Assembly: GCF_000247815.1 (NCBI RefSeq)
Contig: NC_021684.1
Location: forward strand, 7,502,650 to 7,566,649
Direction: 5' to 3'
DNA from: Ficedula albicollis
Taxonomy: Eukaryota; Chordata; Aves; Passeriformes; Muscicapidae
Length of the DNA stretch: 64,000 nucleotides
A model generated the notes under the pieces. The model was not told the DNA's origin and searched no databases. It saw nothing but the letters and a program-made list of their open reading frames with translations. The position numbers were made by a program, and so were the translations under genes. Below, piece by piece: positions 26,118 to 37,904 of this stretch (positions are counted from its first letter, which is position 1; each line of letters opens with the position of its first letter).

Positions 26118-29100
26118 CTGTATAGAGAGAAAATAAGAAAATTGTAAATACACATTTGATTTACCAGAATATACAGAATGCAAACAGAAAAAAGCAGCAT
26201 TGCAGAAAAAAGGCTGGAAGGAAAGTCTCTCACTTCTTGCTGAAAGCCAAGATAAAGCGGAATAATTTTCAAAGTCACAGATATTTACATTCACTGTGAA
26301 CAAAACTGTTCCTTATATTGCACAAGCCCAAAAGGGAAGATGTGAACTATGATTTGTACTTTCTCTTGCTGTACCCACTGTCTAGGAAATTAGTCTCAGC
26401 ACAAAGAAGCAAAATAAATTAATTCCTTCACAAGCAGAGGTAGTGATGAAACAAACAGCAAGACAGAGCAGATACTGAGAATTCTGATTTCATTCCCGAC
26501 AGGGAATTCTTTCTAGTTTACACAGGACTTTGCACAATCACCTCTTTTCATACTAGCTGACTTTTTATAAATGAGAAATAAGTAACAATGTACCAACCAG
26601 CACTTCTGAAGTGGTGTTGAGTAGGTTGAAAAATCAGCTACTGAAACAGACAGGAAATAAGCTGACATCAGAGCAAGGAGAGGCTGCAATCACCTGTTGA
26701 CAGGTAGTTGGGCTCAATGATGGGGTGGTCATTTGGGTCTGAACTCTTCAGCTTCAGCCAGCCCACACTTGTGCTCCTCATGGGTCCCACGTGGACCTGC
26801 AACACCCACACTGTACTCGTGAGACAATCCCACCAGATCTACTTCCAAATTCAGAATGGCTTTTTGGGTTTGTTTTTTTTTTTTTTTTTTTTTTTTAATT
26901 TAGACAGACTTTACAAATTCAGCAAATGTAAACATTAACCAGAGATGGTGGAAAATACCATTGAACGTTTTCCCATTTTTATATAATCTCTTTTGTAAAT
27001 ATGTAATTCCCTTGCAGGGAGGAAATATGCCTGTCACATCAATTCACAGCTTCTCTTTTCATTTAAAACACAACCATTCAAATTTAGTAGTATCAGAACA
27101 CTCTAATACAATCAGCAACTGGACTAAATTATTATATCTCTGAAGGAAAGAGATTAGTAAGGAAAAATATGTATATTCAGTGACAGCTCCCCAGAATTAG
27201 CATTCAGAGATCAAGACTATAGTCTAAAAAGGAGCTTGGATTTGTGCCAGTGAATAAACGAGTGTTTCTATACATTTCCACTTAAAAATTTGTCTAAACT
27301 GCAGTGGAATAGGGAACAAACACCTTGTTCCACTGCAAAACTGTGTCCTAACCCACAGCACTAGGGCACTTCAGTAGAGTGAATACTTAATTCAGTACTT
27401 GCCTTCTTTTCTAGAGATAAAAACTAACATAAGTTGGGTGGCAATATCAAATAACAAGGCTGTGTTTTTCTCCAGTGAAGGAGGTTAAGCAGCCTATTTC
27501 ATATTATACTGAACAAAGTATTTTTTCAGTAAATAGCCAAATTATCAACATTTATATTGGAGCATAAATCTTGCTAACGGCAACAAAACCTTACTGGAAC
27601 ATTCTCCTCAACTCACCTGGTAAGCTTCCATTGTGGAAGCAACTCTACCATGGTCAATCACCTGAGAGGGAAGAAAGTGGAACTGAATGTCGGGGTGAGG
27701 AACCCCTGGTTCACTTCGGATGAAACCACCAGATTCCAAGTGGGCAGTGGCTCCCTCACCTAGAGGGTGTAAAGGAGAGAGAAGATACCATTAAATACCT
27801 CAGAAGAGCAACAAGTCCACTTGTTTTTAACCCTTAGTTGCACTACTATGAGTAATTTATATGTCCAGGTTCAATTGCAAGGAATGCAAATCCATTATGA
27901 ACGGCTCGTGGTTTGAGCAGTGTGCATCACTTTCCTCTGCTTTTAATTCCTGGATAAATGCAGATATGCATAACTTTGGAAATCCCACTGATCTGAGAAT
28001 GGGATGTTGCAGTTATCTCACTGTAACTGGCAGGCCAAGGGTCAAGCTGCAGAAGCAGATTTGGATCCTAGCAGGTGTGGAGGGAGCTGGCTGCACATCC
28101 TGATATTCCTGCACTGCTTGGTCTGTGACGTGCACTCCAGTTATCCCATCAGTCACATGGAATAAGCAGAGCCATCCACAGTGCCTACCCTGAAGGGAAA
28201 GATGAAAGCCTTTACCTTGCATGGTAAAAAGCCATATATGCCCAGAATAAGTTGCCAAATAATCACATAATTCAGCAAATGATGTGGAGTTCAACTTTGG
28301 CCAAGTTATTTAACTGACATCAAGGATTATATTTATAGATCCTTTATAAAGTACAACTTGACTGAAATACTGAAAAATGCATGTGTCATTTTAAGGAAAG
28401 TCAATTCACATTTACTTGCAGGCCAAAAGGATTCTGATCAGAGCAACCAATTCTTCTGATAAAATTATACAGGAAACTTAAGTCAGTAGAACAATATGTT
28501 TTTATTGACATCACATTGATTTAAAATAGAATATTTTTTCCATCTTTTTTGCAATAGCTTTTCTTAGTAGCACTGATTTTTAAATGTAGAATTTTTCTTT
28601 GCATGAGATATAATAATGTTAAAAGTGGTATATAATAACCTCCTTCATTACCTAAGATATAAAAACTTTAAAATATTCTGGTATAGAAGAAAAGAAATTG
28701 TTCCAATCCATTTGCAAGTTCCAGTTATTTCCCAGAGCATGAAGAAGATTATACATTAAGGCTCCTAGACTATAAACTCACAGGCAAAAGGCTGTCATGA
28801 TTCTAAGTCAGTGGTAGAGTGATTGCATGCTTTGCTTCATACCTGTAAATTTCCAAAGCCATTTGAGACCAATCCTCAGCATGTTCAGTGGCTTTTGTGC
28901 ACTGTATAGAGTAATAGGTTTGGTGCACTTTTGCTGGACATACACCTCTAAATGGTCCTGAAGGTTCTGGCCTACTCCTGCAGAGGGTAGAAAGGGGGGA
29001 GGGAGAAGAAAGAGGAAAAAAAATGTTATTTCACACAGAACAATTACCCACCATGTTTCAAGCAGAGAACATCTTAAGTGGGAGCTAAACCAATGTCTTA

Positions 29101-32100
29101 CAAGGGCAGTGACAACACAGACCAATGAGTCACATCAGCCTTTTGCTCATATCAGAATTAAGTTTTACATAAACATAGCATAACTAGAATGCAAATAGAA
29201 AGTTAAATGGCAGATATATCAATTGTTCTAAAATTGTCAGATATGGCTTAATTCTGTGCTTACTTCTTTAGCTTTAAGGAAAAGTTCATATTATTTATTC
29301 TATATTTGAATATTTATGAGAGTAGGAGTTTATAAAATCTGTTGTGGATCAAAACTAATTCAAAACTCTTAATGAAAAGTATGCTGCTTAACTATAAAAA
29401 TATGCCTTCATAAAGGCATTTTTCACTCTCAAATGTGGTGAAGAAAGAGTAGGAGTTTGTTACTTAGTTCTAAAATCAGTGCATTTTTCCACTGATTTGT
29501 ATAAAATGAATACATCTTTCCAGCGATTTGTAACAAACATGTTTTCAGTGTGTTTCAGTCTTCACAACCTGACATCAAGAGAACTCAATTTCATGATTAA
29601 TTTAATTTAATGGTCGTTCAGTTGCATCTATAGGAAGATAAAAGAAGAAAGAAAACAAATTACCAGGAAGATGGCAAACAACAGGGATCCCCAGTTTTTT
29701 TAGATCATCTGCATTTCCAATTCCAGACAACATAAGCAGCTGGGGAGAATTTATGGCACCTCCACTTAAAATAACTTCCTTGTTGGCAAAAACCTAAAAG
29801 GAAATGAGCACAAAAGCCCTAAGATTATAAAGCCTGAGCTGAATGCAAGCAGTGTCAGGGTCTGCTCTTTGGTTATGCTGTTCTGATCCAGATTAGACAC
29901 CCTTCCCTCACATTTTCGTCATTTAAATGTATTCCTGTCTTGTCAGAATTTTCCACAGAGAGAAGGAATCAAGCTTTTGCTTTGATCATTCCTGTATTTA
30001 TTCCCATCTTTACAATCCATTCAGACTGTATGGCACAGAAACATTGAGTCCAGCTCCTGTCCTACTTGCCAGGGGAACAGTACCTGTGGCACTTGGATCA
30101 GGCAGCTAAGCTTCTCTGCCATCTGCAGCAACCCTTTATCAATTAAAACTGAAATTCCTAAGGGAGACTTGGAATTCACAGACATGGTAGCTCAAACATT
30201 CTCAAGAGCTTTTTTTTTTTTTTATAAATTCAGCCAAGGCTAAAGTTTGATTTCTTAGCTCGTGGTAGTCCTCAAAAGCCCCCCCCTCACTAAAGCACTG
30301 CCGATAAAATTGGCTGCAGGCATAGATTGAATTTTGTTTTGCTGACAGTCTTTTCATCAAATGGTTTGGTCTGAGCCCTGAGCTGGTCATGATACAGGCT
30401 GCTAAATTATTCCTCTGCCTTTGACTCAGAGTTTTAACAGATTAGCATGGAATGCATATTAATTTGTAATCCTGTCCTTTTTGAAGGACACCTCAGCTAT
30501 ACAGAATGATGGCAAATGAGATTGCTGCTGCAGTAACATCAAGTGTGATAATAATAAAAAGCATTTTCACACTATTTATCTGATATGGCCAACAGATGTC
30601 AGTGCTGTTATCTTTTATTTATTGTTTTGCTCTGGGCAATTATTAGTATGTTAAGACTAATAAGCAAAGTATCAGAGCCTGTTGAATCAATACTTAGAGC
30701 TGTATTTTGCATGTTATACAAACTTATTTACATTTTCTATGGTACACTCAGAACTGGTACCAGTTTGTTCAGAGCAGCATTCAGATGATGCTTGCTCAGT
30801 CTAAACCCACTGCAAAGTCAGCACTGTAGCTATTCTTAGCCCACACAAAGTTTTTCATGTCACAGCTAACATGCTAAGAGGAAAAAGCGACTTTTATACT
30901 TTTGTTTGGGTTAGTCTATAATACATTAAAACATTTTCATCCTTTATATGAAATATAAAGTATAAATACACTTTTCTGCTTCATTCTGAACTTTAAAAGT
31001 CCAGGAGTGTTCAGTCTACCTTTCCTGTTTTTGTCAGAGGGCTTACTGGAGTCCTGGGAGATCTCTAGAACTTCAGTGTTAGACAAATAACAAGTCACTA
31101 GCTGGTGAATAGGTTTTGAATAATATTTGAATCAGGTTTTGGTGATCTTTTCACTTTGCTGATGACTGATGCAAAAGAGATTCTATCTATAACAGACTGT
31201 AAAAACAAAAACACTTTAATGTAGTCAATTGCTTCATCTTGATGTCAGTAATGCAATAAAATTATTAATTCTTCCATCCTGACAGACATAAAATTTTCCA
31301 GAAAATAAAAGCAGACTAACCCTGCAGTTTTGATGTTGGGGGAGGGAGAAGGGGGAGGGAAGGAAAGGAAATATTTTGAAGGTGCATTTTGTACAGTACA
31401 TAATATAAATATGTATTATTCACTATGAAGAATTCATACATATCTTAATATGTATGGAAATTCATAGCAATTGAAGAATTTTGCAATTAAATGATCCAGT
31501 ATTCAGAAAGTCTTTGATCATGTGTAACTGCATTTTCAATACTTTCTTCAACAAAATTGATCTTGATAATGGCACAAGAACAGCAATTAGAGGTACTGTT
31601 TTCACAGAAATTTAATAGCTGTTTAAATCAGTTAAAGGTCTTGCAAATTTTGTTTCATATTGGTAAAATGATTATCATTTTCAATCCACTTAGAAAGCAG
31701 CAGATTTCATCTGTGCTTTAGAAAATCAAATAACAGATGATTTATACTGCATTTTAACTTCTGGCAGGTGCTCAGTCACAGAACTTGTCTGCTGAGTTTT
31801 AGAAGGCTTACTGAACTCAAACCACCAAGGTTTGTTCTCAACTCTCTCTAGGATATTATTATCACACCTTGTAGTTATTTTATAATAGTTTGTGGCTAAA
31901 TACTTTAGGTTATTAGCATACATATGTTCCTTTTAGGCAACATCCTAGCTACAGACTAGTCCATAATCAGCTGTTAAGGGAAGTGAGGATGATTTAGGAC
32001 TTAGGGAAGTCAATGAATTGAAAGAGGAATAAAATGAACCAATTATCCACAGAGTTTTTTAAAGACAATTCAAGCTTCCTTCTATATAATCACATTTTTA

Positions 32101-33888
32101 GTGAAAGTTGGACTGAAATTGAGAAATATTCATTCCACAGCCAAACATAAGGCAAGATTTGTCATTGATCCCTTGAGCCATTCAGATTTCAGTAGCTGGC
32201 TTTTACAAATTTTCCTCTCCCAGAACTGTTTTTCAGAAACATCCCCGTTGCTGCATCTGGTCAATGTGCTGGGACAGGGCATGGTTGCACCACAGGCTCC
32301 AGCCAGACTTCTTACACAACACTTCGTGTAACATCAAGTTATGACTTGTCCCCTCAGCACTGGGAGATGAACATGTGATGACAAAGTTAATCTCTAAATC
32401 AATACAACTGGAACATCATCTACTGTGAAATAATTGACAAGGAATCATATACTGTAGGAAACAACATAACCTCTAAAAAAAGAGAACATTTTGCACAGTA
32501 AAGTGCAATTTTTAATAGACATTTAAAAGAATATATAATTTAGCTCTGATTCATACCTTTCACACTGGAAATTGAAAATCTCTTACCTTTTTCCTTTGCC
32601 CATTTTTCACATACTCAACACCAATGCATTTTGTTCCTTGGAACAAGATTTTTGTTACAAGTGTCTTCTCTGCAACTGAGAAATTTGGGCGTGATATGGC
32701 TGGGCGAAGATAAGCACTAGCTGTGCTCCATCTTTGACCTACAATGTATATTTACATTAAACATCAAAACAGTCATGCTCAGTACGCTTCAGATTTTGGC
32801 CAATAACCACCAGGATGCCTACAGAGAGAAAGTCTTCATAGAGAGTTCAAAGCAAATGTGATTTGATACAATAATTAAAGCAATTATTTTAATTTAACAA
32901 TTTTCACAATGACGGAATTTAACTATGAATCGGGACTTTCCTACCAATGCAACTTGCAATGAAATACACAGCACACCGAGAGCAAACTGCTGAGAAATGG
33001 ATGGGGTGCAAATACAGAGTGCCATGTGGGTAGTAACCTGAACACTCAAATGGCATTCAGGGCAGATTATATGTCCATATTCCAAAATTATTTCTGGAGC
33101 AGGGGCAGAAATTACTTGAGGAGACCCCCTAACGGTTTACCTCGGTGTATAGTCATGTCCATCCAGCCAAAGCCTTCCTGCTGATAGCCATTCATGTCAT
33201 CGGTAAAGGGGTAGCCAGCCTGCTGGGCTGCCTCCAGGAACGCGCGATGGAGAGGATGGTTTGTTTTCCCCCTCGACACGTGCAGGGGGCCATTCCCACC
33301 TCGGTACCGGCCCGGCCCCAGCTCGTGCGTCTGTGCCTTCTTGAAATAGGGCAGGCAGCGCTCGTAGTCCCAGCCCGGGGCGCCCTGGGCGTCCCAGCGG
33401 TTGTAGTCCTGGGCGTGCCCGCGGATGTAGACCATGGCGTTGAGCGAGGAGGAGCCGCCCCACACGCGGCCCCGCGGCCAGTACAGCACCCGGCCCTCCA
33501 TGTGCCTCTGCGCCGTGCTGTGGTAGTACCAGTTGTACTTCTCATCGCGCAGGTTGTAGGTTAACGCAGCGGGCATGTGGATCTTCCACATCAGCCTCTT
33601 GCTGCCCAGCAGGGTGTCCTTGGGGCCCGCTTCCAGAAGCAGCACGCTGCTCTGCGGGTCTTCTGTCAGCCTGTTGGCCAGCACACAGCCTGCTGAGCCA
33701 GCTCCTACAATGATGTAGCTGTAAGAGTTTGCCTTTTCATTGCTCAGTTGAGATGCTGCACGTGAAATTTTGAATTGTTGTTCATTGATGATTAACGAGT
33801 TCTTTGATGGGTGTGCTTTAAACAGGCTTCCTGCTACTTTGCGCATCACAGGACTGTGACAGTTTAATCCTTTCATTAAATATGACAT
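25699..33888 (-). CDS. CHDH: Choline dehydrogenase, mitochondrial
   Basis: CHDH oxidises choline to betaine aldehyde with FAD on the mitochondrial inner membrane, the first step to betaine. Seven coding exons join in frame on the minus strand: 33888-33141, 32738-32587, 29793-29664, 28977-28843, 27759-27617, 26796-26694 and 26117-25699. The product is 609 aa (human 594). The N-terminal ~50 residues are basic and unconserved, as expected for a mitochondrial presequence. The FAD-binding GAGSAG is at about 62-67, the GMC signature 1 region [14 protein letters not shown] at about 141-154, and signature 2 [15 protein letters not shown] at about 310-324. The catalytic-type [10 protein letters not shown] is at about 525-534 and NLNAPT at about 570-575. 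The C-terminus KPKTLETQR matches human KPRTLATQR. All seven exons look intact. The first ATG sits in an exon whose acceptor lies 52 nt upstream, so at least one non-coding 5' exon exists. Confidence 0.97.
26694..26796 (-). CDS. CHDH: CHDH coding exon 6
   Basis: 103 bp. It encodes [20 protein letters not shown]...PNYLST, with acceptor tgcag and donor gtgatt. Confidence 0.94.
26876..26896 (+). repeat. poly(T) tract
   Basis: A run of about 20 T in the intron upstream of CHDH coding exon 6. On the gene strand it is a poly(A), possibly the tail of an old retroposon, though no body is recognisable. Confidence 0.5.
27617..27759 (-). CDS. CHDH: CHDH coding exon 5
   Basis: 143 bp. It encodes [20 protein letters not shown] through [13 protein letters not shown], colinear with human [18 protein letters not shown]. 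Confidence 0.95.
28843..28977 (-). CDS. CHDH: CHDH coding exon 4
   Basis: 135 bp. It encodes [15 protein letters not shown] and ends LKWLWKFT(G), with acceptor tgcag and donor gtatga. Confidence 0.95.
29664..29793 (-). CDS. CHDH: CHDH coding exon 3 (GMC signature 2)
   Basis: 130 bp. It encodes [20 protein letters not shown] followed by a leucine-rich block, containing the second GMC oxidoreductase signature. Confidence 0.96.
32587..32738 (-). CDS. CHDH: CHDH coding exon 2
   Basis: 152 bp. It encodes [18 protein letters not shown] through [12 protein letters not shown], aligning to human KRWSAACAYLHPALSRTN. The intron between it and exon 3 (29794-32586) has no recognisable content. Confidence 0.95.
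33141..33888 (-). CDS. CHDH: CHDH coding exon 1 (FAD-binding domain)
   Basis: 748 bp, starting at ATG 33886-33888 and ending at donor gtaaac. It carries the presequence, the GAGSAG dinucleotide-binding motif and GMC signature 1. The exon is much more GC-rich than its surroundings from about 33.2 to 33.7 kb, so long but spurious antisense frames appear there. Confidence 0.96.
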
Positions 33889-33940
33889 TTTACTGGTAGT
33901 CAGTCTTGCAGAATTTCTGACAAAAATCCGGTGGTTTACT
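33889..33940 (-). other. CHDH: CHDH 5'UTR part of first coding exon
   Basis: 52 nt between a polypyrimidine-AG acceptor (TTTTTTCCTAG on the minus strand) and the ATG. This implies an upstream non-coding first exon, perhaps in the GC-rich island at 37.9-38.3 kb (inference). Confidence 0.65.
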
Positions 33941-34389
33941 CTAGGAAAAAACCAAAATATTCTAATTAAGATGTAAATATTACTACCTCTAAAATGTCAG
34001 TCATTCTCAGATGACAATACTTTACCCATTTTCACTACCCAAAAAGCAATGGCAATAAACCAGCGAACATTTAGTGTCTTATTATTCTCTTAATGCAGTC
34101 TATGCAGCAGTCAAATGTACTATCCTATATTATATGAGGTCTGATTTTTATTTTCTTCTGATTCCTGAGACAGATGAAGATTTTCAAGTATTTGCAAAAC
34201 CCATAGGAGGTGGAAACTTTTGCATTCCTTCTAGTCTTTCTTTATCCACCTCTAATAGGCAAGAATTTAAGAACAACGATTTCAAATCTCTGTAAGTCTG
34301 TGACAGGGATATCACACAAAGTGATTCAGAGTGGAGATGATGAGTATGCTCACTGCACATTCTGCCATTCTCCACAAAACATACATGTT
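33941..34389. other. no feature seen (CHDH 5' intron or intergenic)
   Basis: AT-rich sequence upstream of the CHDH acceptor, without recognisable exon or repeat. Confidence 0.5.
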
Positions 34390-35632
34390 ACAAACTCATT
34401 TCCAGCTATCCCTAATGTGAAAACTGCTGGATTTGCAGGTGTGTCTCCTAACACAGGGAAAGGCAAAATCTGTTTATCTGTGCCTTTCTACCTTGCTACT
34501 AAACCCAGACTGTGCCAGAGTGCTCTGAGTACAGTTACAGTCTAACACTACCAGATCCTTAGGCTGAGTAGGAATGGCAAGATTTTCACTTTCAGAGGAG
34601 GCTGTGAGCCTTGGAAGTACCACAGGTTTAGCTCTGTGTTGTACTGGTTTGGGCACAGGGACTCAGTGCCAGATTTTCTGTGTGTCATAGGTACTGATCC
34701 TGCTGGCCAGGAAGAGTTTCTCCTGCTCTCTCCCCCTGAAACCATTCCTTTTGTTCTAAACAATTAGTGAAATGGGGTGTCCTTGGACTGTAAATAGTAT
34801 TTCTCCCTGACCCATGACTTCTGTCTAAGCTTGCTGTGTATTCTGGAGACAGCAACTTATCCAGGGTCCATTACACTTATCTTTTCCAGCACCGCCCAAC
34901 AAGAAAGAGATAAGCAAGTATTCTCTGGAAATAGGTAGAATCCTCTGTAACAAAATTGGGTGTAAATTGCTGCTGAATATTAGAAATTTTACAAACTCAT
35001 TTCCAGCTATCCCTAATGTGAAAACTGCTGGATTTGCAGGTGTGTCTCCTAACACAGGGAAAGGCAAAATCTGTTTATCTGTGCCTTTCTACCTTGCTAC
35101 TAAACCCAGACTGTGCCAGAGTGCTCTGAGTACAGTTACAGTCTAACACTACCAGATCCTTAGGCTGAGTAGGAATGGCAAGATTTTCACTTTCAGAGGA
35201 GGCTGTGAGCCTTGGAAGTACCACAGGTTTAGCTCTGTGTTGTACTGGTTTGGGCACAGGGACTCAGTGCCAGATTTTCTGTGTGTCATAGGTACTGATC
35301 CTGCTGGCCAGGAAGAGTTTCTCCTGCTCTCTCCCCCTGAAACCATTCCTTTTGTTCTAAACAATTAGTGAAATTGGGTGTCCTTGGATTGTAAATAGTA
35401 TTTCTCCCTGACCCATGACTTCTGTCTAAGCTGTTGCTGTATTTCTCCCTGACCCATGACTTCTGTCTAAGCTTGCTGTGTATTCTGGAGACAGCAACTT
35501 ATCCAGGGTCCATTACACTTATCTTTTCCAGCACCGCCCAACAAGAAAGAGATAAGCAAGTATTCTCTGGAAATAGGTAGAATCCTCTGTAACAAAATTG
35601 GGTGTAAATTGCTGCTGAATATTAGAAATTTT
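34390..35632. repeat. large tandem duplication, 601-bp and 642-bp copies
   Basis: Copy 1 spans 34390-34990 and copy 2 spans 34991-35632. They are almost identical. The length difference is a 41-bp internal duplication in copy 2 at about 35.40-35.48 kb. Each copy holds short open frames on both strands that match nothing I know. This is a recent duplication or an assembly artefact. Confidence 0.9.
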
Positions 35633-35823
35633 CCATGTAGAATTACAATTTTATACAATTTTATGTACAATCTCATTTGCAAATGTATGTTCATTTACTC
35701 TTGGGGAACAGATGGGAAGAATCATAACACTCTAGCTTTTCTTAGGAAAACTCGTAATAAACTTGTTCAGGGCTGTACAAACCCCAAAACTTCTAAACGA
35801 GCAACCAGCCATGGAGAAAAAAT

Positions 35824-35825
<2 letters not shown>

Positions 35826-35860
<35 letters not shown>

Positions 35861-35898
35861 AAAATTTGTTCTGTAAAAAAAAAAAAAAAAAAAAAAAA
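35826..35898. repeat. C33 tract followed by A24 tract
   Basis: 33 consecutive C at 35826-35858, a short AT spacer, then 24 A at 35875-35898. Homopolymers of this length are prone to assembly error. The A tract could be a retroposon tail, but no body precedes it. Confidence 0.9.
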
Positions 35899-36080
35899 GA
35901 TGCTGGGGATATGTCTGAACCTAAAGTTCACACAGCTGATTCTCCTCACAGGAATAATTCAAAATTGTTCCCAGCTGAAGATGGGGACGAGTCAGGTTTT
36001 TTTGCTGGCTCTATCAAAGGATTCCTTCTTGAAGAAAAAGGTTTATCAGCTTCTTGCAATGCAGCAGAGGATGCAAAGGT
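35899..36080 (+). other. unassigned open segment, 60 codons
   Basis: Directly after the A24 tract a frame stays open for about 60 codons (residues such as DAGDMSEPKVHTADSP and KLFPAEDGDESGFF). It is followed by AAG|gtagag, a possible but weak donor. The composition looks protein-like. I cannot name a family, and the opposite strand is also partly open. Listed as an open segment, not a gene. Confidence 0.2.
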
Positions 36081-37860
36081 AGAGAGGTTTTTGTTTGTTT
36101 TGGTTGTGATGAAGAGGGTTATGGTTTTGTAGTACCTGTGTTTAACCTGCAGAATTGGTGGGCCATGGGACTTTATTGATCCAGGAGCAGCAGATTGCTG
36201 AGGGGGTTTGTAGAATATGGGCCTGGGCCCTGATAATCTGGGAAAGATATTCTGTCCCAGCAGGGAACTATAGTTTTATGGCCAACTCTTCAAAATGTTG
36301 CTGTGGTTATGTTAAAAAGAAATAAGTAGAAGTAGGGAGGTTTTTACATTGTGGTCCTACTGGGATGCTCTGTACTCACTACCAACAACAACAAAAAAAT
36401 CTTTTGGACCTTACTGGATGTTACTGCATGCCTTTATCTGGGTTGCCCCTATATTATGACCTCTTTATGAACAAGTAGTAAAATTTTCCTCAGTAATTAG
36501 TGGGCAGACTTGCAGAAATACACATGACAGCAGCATAAAATACATTCCCTGTATTGCAGCAGAGCTTCAAAATCTGGAGCTTGTTTGAAAAATGTTTGTG
36601 TTTCTGAAGCTGCTATTCAGCAAGGCTGATGGCTGGTGGTGGTAGAAGACAGAGCAGAGCAGGAGAATCTCAGCAGGAAAATCCCATTGCTACAATATAA
36701 CAGTGCAGCTAATCATACGTGGGTTAGCTAGAGGTGGGCAGAGGAATTCTGAAACCAGTGTCAGGGCTCCTTGCTCCTTGTAACACATTTCTGAATACAG
36801 TATCAGGCTGATGTAATCCATGGGGACCTACAGTTGCAACTCTATCTGGGGTCCTGTGTTAAAATAGACTTTTTTAAGGGACTCAAGACAGGTAGACGTC
36901 TATCCTTCTGTCTGGGATAGAAGGCTGAACTGCCAACCAAGAAAGCTAAACCTAAAATTGCTTTTAAGTAACTTAAGTAGCATATTTTATATCTTCTCCA
37001 CCACATGTTTTTCAGCTATATAGTTAGCTGATCTATAGTTAGATGTTATTTTAAGGTTTTCTTTGCATTTTGTTATTTTACTTCAAATGGAGCAGGACTG
37101 GCAGAATAACATCTGAGAGAATTTTTATCTTGCAAAGAGAGCTGGGAGTGAAGTCAGTCAGCAGTGTCCTGGCCATAACAGTGCAGTGACTTTCACAGTC
37201 AGCGTGTAGATGATTCACAAACCTTGGTGTGCTTTTGAGTTCTGAAGTGCAGAGGTCAAAAAAGAAACCACTCTGATTTAATATAAAATTTGCACACAGG
37301 TTTTGATTGAATGGATTAAAACACTAGTTTCCAGGGACTAAAACGTTAATTTCAATGCACAATTCTTTTTGCCATATTGATCCACAACCTCTCTCCTCTT
37401 TCAGTGGTCCCTCTGCATGAGTACTATCCTACCCCATCTCTTCTAAACTGATCCTGAAACAAAAAAGAGAGGGGCACTGAGGCTGAAACACACCCTGTTC
37501 TGTTGACAGAGGAGAAACAAGAATATCCTCTTTGGCAGATGTAAAACATGACCCTCTCCCAGAGATGTCCACAGCACAGACCACACATAATGTAGCAATG
37601 GGGCTTTGTGAGGACATTAACCCTTCAGATGCTGTCAGGCCTGACTGTGTAAAGTGCAGAAGGGAGAGTTCCTCAGGCTAAAGAAGATCTTGCTTTTTGT
37701 TTCTTTGTTTGTTCGTTTTTCCCTGCTGCAGGCTGTGTAAGAGGTTTAAATGTATCTGCTGCAGAATGTTTTGGACTAACTTTCCCTTCAGTCCTGCCAG
37801 GGAGAAAGTTCATTCACTTTCAAAAGTTCATTCACTTTGAAAATTTCATTCACTCTCTAA
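36081..37860. other. no gene recognised between CHDH and the GC-rich island
   Basis: No exon, RNA gene or repeat family seen. In human, IL17RB lies between CHDH and ACTR8. No SEFIR-domain frame or receptor-like transmembrane exon is visible here. Confidence 0.5.
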
Positions 37861-37904
37861 AACTTGGTGGTAAGTTTCATTTCCAGGGCTGGAAGTGTTC
37901 AAGC

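Noticed and set aside
33145..33564. 139-codon + strand frame opposite CHDH exon 1
   Set aside because: Antisense shadow of a GC-rich coding exon whose minus-strand reading is clearly choline dehydrogenase.
35826..35858. C33 tract as a deliberate functional poly-C element
   Set aside because: Together with the 537-nt C run it suggests homopolymer trouble in the assembly. No transcript context supports a function.
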